From Brenneria bubanii (GTDB lineage Bacteria; Pseudomonadota; Gammaproteobacteria; Enterobacterales; Enterobacteriaceae), in NCBI RefSeq assembly GCF_022378355.1, contig NZ_JAKMAJ010000004.1:62001-126000 (forward strand): DNA of 64,000 bases, given 5' to 3'. Below are positions 57,641 to 64,000 of this stretch, piece after piece. The notes beneath the pieces were generated by a model, which was not told the DNA's origin, made no database searches, and was given only the letters and a program-made list of their open reading frames with translations. Both the position numbers and the translations under genes were made by a program. Numbering within the stretch: position 1 is the stretch's first letter; every line of letters starts with the position of its first letter.

Positions 57641-57704
57641 GGGCGGCACCGACAAGCCGCCCTCATAAATAGAATTTTTGATTAGCGCCTGTGGCGACAC
57701 AGGC
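57641..57704 (+). other. two hairpins in the nuoF-nuoG spacer
   Basis: Hairpin one has arms GGGCGGC (57641-57647) and GCCGCCC (57656-57662) and a T5 run 12 bases later. Hairpin two has arms GCCTGTG (57687-57693) and CACAGGC (57698-57704) closed by the GNRA-type loop GCGA, ending 21 bp before the nuoG ATG. They could tune termination, mRNA decay or nuoG translation. Confidence 0.55.
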
Positions 57705-57725
57705 CATTATGGAAGCATGCTGACT

Positions 57726-60452
57726 ATGGCTACTATTCATGTAGACGGCAAAGAGTATGAAGTCAATGGCGCGGACAACCTTCTTGAGGCTTGCCTGTCC
57801 CTGGGACTCGATATTCCTTACTTTTGCTGGCACCCCGCGCTGGGAAGCGTTGGATCCTGCCGCCTCTGCGCGGTAAAGCAATACCAGAACGCGGAGGATA
57901 CCCGCGGTCGACTGGTGATGTCTTGTATGACACCGGCTACCGAGGGCACGTTCATTGCGATTGAAGACGAAGAGGCGAAGCTATTTCGTAAAACGATAGT
58001 CGAGTTTCTGATGACCAACCACCCCCACGACTGTCCGGTGTGTGAGGAAGGGGGAAACTGCCATCTGCAGGATATGACGGTGATGACAGGACAGAACTTT
58101 CGTCGTTATCGTTTTACCAAGCGTACGCATCGTAATCAGGATCTCGGCCCCTTCATTTCTCATGAGATGAACCGTTGCATCGCCTGTTATCGCTGTGTCC
58201 GTTATTACAAGGATTACGCTGATGGCACCGACCTCGGCGTTTATGGCGCGCACGATAACGTCTACTTCGGCCGTCCGCAGGATGGCACGCTGGAAAGCGA
58301 ATTTTCCGGCAACCTGGTTGAGGTTTGTCCAACCGGCGTATTCACCGACAAAACGCATTCAGAACGTTATAACCGTAAATGGGATATGCAGTTTGCCCCC
58401 AGCGTCTGCCAGCAGTGCAGCGTGGGCTGCAATACCAGCCCGGGTGAACGCTATGGCGAGCTGCGTCGTATTGAAAACCGCTTCAACGGCAGCATCAATC
58501 ATTACTTCTTGTGCGATCGCGGCCGGTTTGGCTACGGCTACGTCAACCTGAAAGATCGCCCGAAACATCCGCTTCAGCGTCGAGGCGCCGACTGGATTGA
58601 ATTGACGGCCGAACAGGCGGCGCAGGAGGCGGCCGGCGCGTTGCAGCAAGCGAAAAAAACCATCGGAATCGGTTCGCCGCGCGCCAGCATTGAAAGCAAT
58701 TTCGCTTTACGCGAGCTGGTGGGAGCGGAAAACTTTTATACCGGCATCGCCCGCGACGAGCAGCAACGTCTGCAGTTGATCCTGCAAGTCTTGCAGGACG
58801 GTGGTGTTCGTACCCCGACGCTGCGTGAGATTGAAAGCTATGATGCCGTGCTGGTGCTGGGTGAGGATCTGACGCAAACAGGCGCGCGCATTGCATTGGC
58901 GATACGTCAGGCAGTAAAAGGCAAAGCGCGTGAAATGGCGGCGGCGCAAAAGGTGGCGGACTGGCAGATTGCGGCCATCCTGAACATTGGACAACATGCC
59001 AAACATCCGTTGTTCATCACCAACGTCGACGATACCCGGCTGGACGATATCGCCGCCTGGAATTACCGCGCGCCGGTCGCCGATCAGGCCCGGCTCGGCT
59101 TCGCCATCGCCCATGCGCTGGATGAAAACGCGCCGGCGGTAACGGATCTGGCCGATGGCCTCGACCAGAAAGTGGATGTCATCGTTCAGGCGCTGGCCGG
59201 GGCGAAAAAACCGCTGATCATTTCCGGAACCCATGCGGGCAGCGATGATCTTATCGCCGCGGCAGCCAACGTGGCTAAAGCGCTTAAGGCTCGCGGTTCT
59301 GATGTGGGCGTCACCTTTGTCGCTTCCGCGGCCAACAGCATAGGCCTGTCGATGATTGCCGGCGGCTCGCTGGATGATGCGCTGGCGCAGTTGGAAAGCG
59401 GCGCAGCCGACAGCGTGGTGGTCATGGAAAACGATCTCTATCGCCAGGCGCCCGCGGCGCGCATCGACGCGGCGCTGGAGAAAGCCGGCAATGTCATCGT
59501 GCTGGACCACCAGCGCACGCGCCTGATGGATAAGGCCGACTTCATTCTGTCAGCGGCGAGCTTTGCCGAAAGCGATGGAACATTGATCAATCAGGAGGCC
59601 CGCGCCCAGCGGTTTTTCCAGGTCTATGATCCCGCCTACTACGATAACAGCGTGGTGATGCTGGAGAGCTGGCGTTGGTTGCACGCGCTCAGCGCCACCT
59701 GTAACCGCCGCCGAATCGACTGGACTCAGCTTGATCACGTCATCGACGCCTGTATTGAGGCCATGCCGCAACTGGCGGCGATTAAACAGGCCGCGCCTGA
59801 TGCATCGTTCCGCATTCTCGGACAGAAGCTGGCGCGTTCGCCGAACCGTTCAAGCGGACGTACCGCGATGCGCGCCAACATCAGCGTGCACGAGCCGCGC
59901 CAACCGCAGGATAAAGACACCATGTTTGCCTTCTCCATGGAAGGGAACAACAGTCCGTCGGCCGATCGTCAGCAGATTCCGTTTGCCTGGGCGCCAGGTT
60001 GGAACTCGCCGCAGGCATGGAACAAGTTTCAGGATGAAGTGGGCGGCCATATCCGCCACGGCGATCCGGGCATCCGCATGATTGAGGCCGGTGAAAGCCG
60101 CCTGGGTTATTTCGATAACATCCCGGCGGCGTTTATCGCCCAATCGGGAAGCTGGCGTGTCGCGCCCTATTATCACCTGTTCGGCAGCGATGAAATGTCG
60201 CAGCGCTCGGCGGTGATTCAAAGCCGCATGCCCGAACCTTACGTTATGGTTAATCCGGCCGATGCGGCCGCTCTGGGCGTTAACTCCGGAACGCTGGTCG
60301 AGCTGAGCTGCGGTGGTCAGACGTTGCGCTTGCCGATTCGGTTAAGCGATGGGTTGAGTCAGGGACAGGTTGGTTTACCGCTGGGGCTGCCGGGTATCGC
60401 GCCGGCGCTGGCCGGTGCAACCGTTGACAATCTGCGGGAGGCTGCACAATGA
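57726..60452 (+). CDS. nuoG: NADH-quinone oxidoreductase subunit G
   Basis: A 908-residue subunit carrying most iron-sulfur clusters of the peripheral arm and an inactive molybdopterin-oxidoreductase-like domain. N1b ligands are Cys34, 45, 48 and 67; the N5 region is [14 protein letters not shown] (Cys103, 106, 112); N4 uses Cys151, 154, 157 and 201; the off-path N7 ligands begin CQQCSVGC (228, 231, 235), as in E. coli. I chose ATG 57726, with GGAAG upstream; a longer frame starts inside the hairpin spacer. The stop overlaps the nuoH start by four bases. Confidence 0.97.
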   Translation: MATIHVDGKEYEVNGADNLLEACLSLGLDIPYFCWHPALGSVGSCRLCAVKQYQNAEDTRGRLVMSCMTPATEGTFIAIEDEEAKLFRKTIVEFLMTNHPHDCPVCEEGGNCHLQDMTVMTGQNFRRYRFTKRTHRNQDLGPFISHEMNRCIACYRCVRYYKDYADGTDLGVYGAHDNVYFGRPQDGTLESEFSGNLVEVCPTGVFTDKTHSERYNRKWDMQFAPSVCQQCSVGCNTSPGERYGELRRIENRFNGSINHYFLCDRGRFGYGYVNLKDRPKHPLQRRGADWIELTAEQAAQEAAGALQQAKKTIGIGSPRASIESNFALRELVGAENFYTGIARDEQQRLQLILQVLQDGGVRTPTLREIESYDAVLVLGEDLTQTGARIALAIRQAVKGKAREMAAAQKVADWQIAAILNIGQHAKHPLFITNVDDTRLDDIAAWNYRAPVADQARLGFAIAHALDENAPAVTDLADGLDQKVDVIVQALAGAKKPLIISGTHAGSDDLIAAAANVAKALKARGSDVGVTFVASAANSIGLSMIAGGSLDDALAQLESGAADSVVVMENDLYRQAPAARIDAALEKAGNVIVLDHQRTRLMDKADFILSAASFAESDGTLINQEARAQRFFQVYDPAYYDNSVVMLESWRWLHALSATCNRRRIDWTQLDHVIDACIEAMPQLAAIKQAAPDASFRILGQKLARSPNRSSGRTAMRANISVHEPRQPQDKDTMFAFSMEGNNSPSADRQQIPFAWAPGWNSPQAWNKFQDEVGGHIRHGDPGIRMIEAGESRLGYFDNIPAAFIAQSGSWRVAPYYHLFGSDEMSQRSAVIQSRMPEPYVMVNPADAAALGVNSGTLVELSCGGQTLRLPIRLSDGLSQGQVGLPLGLPGIAPALAGATVDNLREAAQ

Positions 60453-61426
60453 GTTGGTTGACACCAGAGCGCCTGGAAATACTGATTGCTGTCGGAAAAG
60501 CGGTGGTTATCCTGCTGGTCGTCGTGACCTGCGGGGCATTCATGAGTATGGGCGAACGTAAGCTGCTGGGCTTGTTTCAGGGGCGTTACGGACCGAACCG
60601 GGTAGGTTGGGGCGGTTCGCTGCAGCTTGTCGCCGATATGATCAAAATGTTCTTCAAAGAAGACTGGGTGCCAAGATTTACTGACAAAGTGATCTTTACG
60701 CTGGCGCCGATGATCGCATTTACCTCTTTATTACTCTCCTTTGCCATTGTGCCGGTCAGCCCGACCTGGGGCGTATCGGATCTCAACATCGGGATTCTGT
60801 TTTTTCTGATGATGGCGGGTCTGGCGGTTTATGCCGTGCTGTTTGCCGGTTGGTCGAGTAACAACAAATACTCTCTGTTAGGCGCGGTGCGTGCTTCCGC
60901 CCAGACGCTGAGTTATGAAGTGTTTCTCGGTCTGTCGCTGATGGGCGTGGTTGCCCAGGCGGGATCTTTCAACATGAATGATATTGTTGAATCGCAGGCG
61001 CATTTGTGGAACGTCATTCCACAGTTCTTTGGCTTTGTCACTTTCGCCATTGCGGGCGTGGCCGTGTGTCACCGACATCCGTTTGACCAGCCGGAGGCTG
61101 AACAAGAATTGGCGGATGGTTACCATATTGAATATTCCGGTATGAAGTTCGGTCTGTTCTTCGTTGGTGAATATATCGGCATCGTTACGGTTTCCGCACT
61201 TATCGTCACCCTGTTTTTCGGCGGCTGGCATGGTCCTTTCTTACCGCCATTTGTCTGGTTTGCGTTGAAAACGGCCTTCTTCATGATGATGTTTATTCTG
61301 ATTCGTGCCGCGTTGCCCCGTCCGCGTTATGACCAGGTGATGGCCTTCGGCTGGAAAGTTTGTCTGCCGATAACGTTACTGAACCTGTTGGCGACAGCCG
61401 CGGTCATTTTGTACAACGCTCAATAA
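60449..61426 (+). CDS. nuoH: NADH-quinone oxidoreductase subunit H
   Basis: A 325-residue membrane subunit with about eight helices at the junction of the two arms, forming much of the quinone chamber. Conserved parts are [19 protein letters not shown] and the loop [19 protein letters not shown] with its line of acidic residues, then [15 protein letters not shown]. Length equals E. coli NuoH (325). Confidence 0.97.
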   Translation: MSWLTPERLEILIAVGKAVVILLVVVTCGAFMSMGERKLLGLFQGRYGPNRVGWGGSLQLVADMIKMFFKEDWVPRFTDKVIFTLAPMIAFTSLLLSFAIVPVSPTWGVSDLNIGILFFLMMAGLAVYAVLFAGWSSNNKYSLLGAVRASAQTLSYEVFLGLSLMGVVAQAGSFNMNDIVESQAHLWNVIPQFFGFVTFAIAGVAVCHRHPFDQPEAEQELADGYHIEYSGMKFGLFFVGEYIGIVTVSALIVTLFFGGWHGPFLPPFVWFALKTAFFMMMFILIRAALPRPRYDQVMAFGWKVCLPITLLNLLATAAVILYNAQ

Positions 61427-61440
61427 GGGGTGAGTGAACC

Positions 61441-61983
61441 ATGACATTAAAAGATTTAGTGATTGGTTTCGGCACCCAGATACGCAGTATCTGTATGGTG
61501 GGCTCGAACGCTTTCAAAAAGCGCGAAACCAGAATGTATCCCGAAGAACCTGTCAATCCGCCGCCGCGCTATCGCGGCCGTATTGTGCTGACGCGCGATC
61601 CGGACGGCGATGAACGTTGTGTAGCCTGTAATCTGTGCGCAGTGGCTTGTCCGGTCGGCTGCATCTCCCTGCAGAAAGCGGAAACCAAAGATGGCCGCTG
61701 GTATCCCGAGTTTTTCCGTATCAACTTCTCGCGTTGTATTTTCTGCGGCTTTTGTGAAGAAGCCTGTCCAACCACGGCGATTCAACTGACGCCCGATTTT
61801 GAGATGGGGGATTACAAACGTCAGGATCTGGTTTACGAAAAAGAAGATTTGCTGATATCGGGGCCGGGTAAGTATCCGGAGTATAACTTCTACCGGATGG
61901 CCGGCATGGCAATCGATGGGAAAGATAAGGGCGAAGCTGAAAACGAAGCCAAACCCATTGATGTTAAAGGCCTATTGCCCTAA
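61441..61983 (+). CDS. nuoI: NADH-quinone oxidoreductase subunit I
   Basis: A 180-residue ferredoxin-like subunit with two [4Fe-4S] clusters (N6a, N6b) leading to N2. The motifs are Cys60-x2-Cys63-x2-Cys66-x3-Cys70 ([15 protein letters not shown]) and Cys99-x2-Cys102-x2-Cys105-x3-Cys109 ([15 protein letters not shown]). It lies 14 bp after nuoH and 9 bp before nuoJ. Confidence 0.97.
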   Translation: MTLKDLVIGFGTQIRSICMVGSNAFKKRETRMYPEEPVNPPPRYRGRIVLTRDPDGDERCVACNLCAVACPVGCISLQKAETKDGRWYPEFFRINFSRCIFCGFCEEACPTTAIQLTPDFEMGDYKRQDLVYEKEDLLISGPGKYPEYNFYRMAGMAIDGKDKGEAENEAKPIDVKGLLP

Positions 61984-61992
61984 GGAGCTAGC

Positions 61993-62553
61993 ATGGAATT
62001 CGCTTTTTATATTGCGGGCCTGATTGCAGTATTGGCGACGTTGCGCGTCATCACTCATACCAATCCCGTGCATGCACTGCTATATCTGATAGTTTCTCTG
62101 TTGGCCGTCGCGTGCGTGTTTTTCTCGTTGGGGGCTTACTTCGCCGGCGCGTTGGAAATCATCGTTTACGCAGGCGCCATTATGGTGCTGTTCGTGTTTG
62201 TGGTGATGATGCTCAACCTCGGAAATTCCGTGGTCGAGCAAGAACGCGCATGGCTTAAACCCAGCGTCTGGATTGGCCCTTCATTACTCTCGCTGATATT
62301 GTTGATCGTTATCGTCAAGGGCATTTTCAGCCTGGACGACCAGGGCATCGCCGGGAATATGGTGGACGCCAAATCAGTGGGCATCACGCTATTCGGCCCT
62401 TATGTTCTCGCCGTTGAGCTGGCCTCGATGTTGCTGCTGGCAGGGTTGGTCGTCGCTTTCCACGTAGGTCGCGAAGAAAAACGTGGCGACGTCGTCAGTA
62501 AAGAAACCGCGAACCAGGATGTTGATAACAAAATAACAGGGGAACGCGCATGA
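61993..62553 (+). CDS. nuoJ: NADH-quinone oxidoreductase subunit J
   Basis: A 186-residue membrane subunit with about five helices. The glycine- and valine-rich helix around [20 protein letters not shown], including the conserved Tyr-Ala-Gly-Ala bend important for coupling, is intact. The C-terminal tail after [12 protein letters not shown] is polar and variable. Its stop overlaps the nuoK start by four bases. Confidence 0.96.
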   Translation: MEFAFYIAGLIAVLATLRVITHTNPVHALLYLIVSLLAVACVFFSLGAYFAGALEIIVYAGAIMVLFVFVVMMLNLGNSVVEQERAWLKPSVWIGPSLLSLILLIVIVKGIFSLDDQGIAGNMVDAKSVGITLFGPYVLAVELASMLLLAGLVVAFHVGREEKRGDVVSKETANQDVDNKITGERA

Positions 62554-62852
62554 TTCCGTTACAACATGGGTTAATTCTAGCCGCCGTGCTATTCGCGCTG
62601 GGGCTGACCGGATTACTCATTCGCCGCAACTTGCTGTTTATGCTGATAAGCCTCGAAATTATGATCAACGCGGCTGCGCTGGCGTTTGTTGTCGCCGGCA
62701 GCTATTGGCAGCAGGCGGACGGTCAGGTGATGTATATTCTGGCGATTACGCTGGCAGCCTCCGAAGCAAGTATCGGGTTGGCGCTGTTGTTGCAACTTTA
62801 TCGCCGTCGTCAGACCCTGAATATTGATACAGTCAGTGAGATGCGCGGATGA
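62550..62852 (+). CDS. nuoK: NADH-quinone oxidoreductase subunit K
   Basis: A 100-residue, three-helix membrane subunit related to MrpC. Buried glutamates needed for proton transfer are visible in [17 protein letters not shown] and in [19 protein letters not shown]. It has the usual NuoK length and overlaps both neighbours (nuoJ stop and nuoL start) by four bases. Confidence 0.96.
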   Translation: MIPLQHGLILAAVLFALGLTGLLIRRNLLFMLISLEIMINAAALAFVVAGSYWQQADGQVMYILAITLAASEASIGLALLLQLYRRRQTLNIDTVSEMRG

Positions 62853-64000
62853 ACTTACTCTATTTAACAATACTATTACCGCTGCTTGGGTTTCTGCTGT
62901 TGGCATTTTCCCGCGGTCGTTGGTCAGAGAATGTATCCGCGACGGTAGGCGTGGGGTCCGTTGGGCTCGCGGCGCTGACGGCAGCCTGGGTCGTGGCCGA
63001 TTTTCTGGGTCAGCAACACACCGGCGTGAGCGTATTTGACCAGCATCTGTGGACATGGATGGCGATTGGACACTTCAACATCGGCGTTACGCTGACGCTT
63101 GACGGTCTATCGGCTACCATGCTCTCCGTCGTCACCGGCGTTGGTTTCTTCATCCACCTGTTCGCCTCCTGGTATATGCGCGGTGAAGAGGGCTATTCGC
63201 GCTTCTTTGCGTACACCAACCTGTTTATCGCCAGTATGCTGGTGCTTGTTCTGGCGGATAACCTGATGCTGATGTACCTCGGGTGGGAAGGCGTGGGGCT
63301 GTGCAGCTATCTGCTGATCGGCTTCTACTATACCAATCCGAAAAATGGCGCGGCGGCAATGAAGGCCTTTGTGGTGACTCGCGTCGGGGATGTGTTTCTG
63401 GCGTTTGCGCTGTTTATTCTTTACCGGGAACTGGGCACGCTTAACTTCCGCGAACTGATGGTGCTGGCGCCACAGCAACTGGCTGAAGGTTCTCCGGCGA
63501 TCACCTGGGCAACCCTGATGCTGTTGGGCGGCGCGGTCGGTAAATCGGCTCAGCTGCCGTTGCAAACCTGGCTGGCGGATGCGATGGCGGGGCCGACGCC
63601 GGTATCCGCGCTGATCCATGCCGCGACCATGGTTACCGCCGGCGTCTATCTGATCGCCCGCACCCACGGTTTGTTCCTTATGGCGCCGGACGTTTTGCAT
63701 CTGGTTGGCGTGATTGGCGCGGTAACGTTGGTATTGGCCGGATTTGCCGCGCTGGTGCAAACGGATATTAAACGCGTCCTCGCTTATTCTACGATGAGCC
63801 AGATTGGTTATATGTTCCTGGCTTTGGGCGTTCAGGCCTGGGATGCGGCGATTTTTCATCTGATGACCCACGCGTTTTTCAAAGCGTTGCTGTTCCTCTC
63901 TTCCGGGTCGGTGATTCTGGCCTGTCACCATGAGCAGAACATTTTCAAAATGGGCGGACTGCGTAAGACCATTCCGCTGGTCTATGTCTGCTTCCTGGTG
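62849..64000 (+). CDS. nuoL: NADH-quinone oxidoreductase subunit L, C-terminus beyond window
   Basis: The distal antiporter-like proton-pumping subunit. The ATG at 62849 overlaps the nuoK stop, and 384 codons are open to the window edge. E. coli NuoL has 613 residues, so about 230 residues, including the long lateral helix, lie outside. Visible conserved parts are [40 protein letters not shown] with the key lysine, [20 protein letters not shown] and [14 protein letters not shown]. nuoM and nuoN are expected next. Confidence 0.96.
   Translation, partial: MNLLYLTILLPLLGFLLLAFSRGRWSENVSATVGVGSVGLAALTAAWVVADFLGQQHTGVSVFDQHLWTWMAIGHFNIGVTLTLDGLSATMLSVVTGVGFFIHLFASWYMRGEEGYSRFFAYTNLFIASMLVLVLADNLMLMYLGWEGVGLCSYLLIGFYYTNPKNGAAAMKAFVVTRVGDVFLAFALFILYRELGTLNFRELMVLAPQQLAEGSPAITWATLMLLGGAVGKSAQLPLQTWLADAMAGPTPVSALIHAATMVTAGVYLIARTHGLFLMAPDVLHLVGVIGAVTLVLAGFAALVQTDIKRVLAYSTMSQIGYMFLALGVQAWDAAIFHLMTHAFFKALLFLSSGSVILACHHEQNIFKMGGLRKTIPLVYVCFLV

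Noticed and set aside
63107-63931. 274-codon open frame on the minus strand inside nuoL
   Set aside because: Antisense shadow of nuoL, with low-complexity His/Gln/Arg sequence and no family features.
1-64000. CRISPR arrays, tRNA or rRNA genes, insertion sequences, prophage or toxin-antitoxin genes
   Set aside because: I looked for direct-repeat arrays, transposase- or integrase-like proteins, terminal repeats and tRNA-like sequence and found none. The window is almost entirely conserved core genes.

Overview
The window is an ordinary chromosomal stretch of an enteric gammaproteobacterium (Enterobacterales). The gene order sixA-smrB-prmB-aroC-mepA-yfcA-epmC-yfcL ... mnmC-fabB-yfcJ-flk-pdxB-usg-truA-dedA-accD-folC-dedD-cvpA-purF-ubiX-hisJQMP-yfcH-folX ... 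yfcE-yfcD-pta-ackA-yfbV-yfbU-hxpA-yfbS-yfbR-alaA-lrhA-nuoA...L is the Escherichia coli K-12 order almost gene for gene. Protein divergence from E. coli, a LrhA/HexA/PecT-type regulator, a Csu-type fimbrial operon and a short eat-eutBC ethanolamine operon make me lean to Pectobacteriaceae (Dickeya/Pectobacterium/Brenneria group). That placement is an inference. There are no rRNA or tRNA genes, insertion sequences, prophage or CRISPR arrays that I can see.

Layout. 1-5316 (minus): a Csu-type archaic chaperone-usher pilus operon with two single-domain pilins, chaperone, usher and a tip protein cut by the window edge. 5317-6038: AT-rich spacer with a G9-AAA-G6 tract. 6039-11840: sixA, smrB, prmB, aroC, mepA, yfcA, epmC, yfcL. 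11892-14006: an accessory AzlC/AzlD-type amino-acid exporter next to an AraC-family regulator gene broken by one in-frame amber codon. 14059-23352: tRNA modification, fatty-acid synthesis and pyridoxal phosphate genes (mnmC, fabB, yfcJ, flk, pdxB, usg, truA). 23435-30223: dedA, accD, folC, dedD, cvpA, purF, ubiX. 30631-33834: the histidine ABC importer hisJQMP. 33844-35242 (minus): yfcH and folX. 35692-39431: accessory eat-eutB-eutC. 39560-46525: yfcE, yfcD, pta-ackA, yfbV, yfbU, hxpA. 46797-52002: yfbS, yfbR, alaA, lrhA. 52663-end: the respiratory complex I operon nuoABCEFGHIJKL, running off the right edge inside nuoL.

The most interesting signals are regulatory. A textbook sigma-54 promoter (GG-N10-GC, 35633-35648) lies 44 bp upstream of eat. 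Two NtrC-like 17-mers lie further upstream (35496-35512, a 14/17 match to the consensus as I know it, and 35555-35571), with a separate 19-bp palindrome between them. Together they suggest that ethanolamine is handled here as a nitrogen source under nitrogen control, without a microcompartment. A second sigma-54-like promoter with a weaker NtrC-like site precedes hisJ. The ackA leader carries two consecutive hairpins, each followed by a U tract, suggesting attenuation, and a further hairpin separates ackA from pta. The nuo promoter region holds a perfect 18-bp palindrome, and the nuoF-nuoG spacer contains two strong hairpins. Recognisable conserved sites include a PurR box before cvpA-purF and adjacent FadR and FabR sites before fabB.

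Metabolic logic: EutBC would release ammonia and acetaldehyde. Pta-AckA, a few genes away, interconverts acetyl-CoA and acetate, and AccD and FabB use acetyl units for lipid synthesis. Complex I reoxidises NADH. HisJQMP and Eat would both supply nitrogen.
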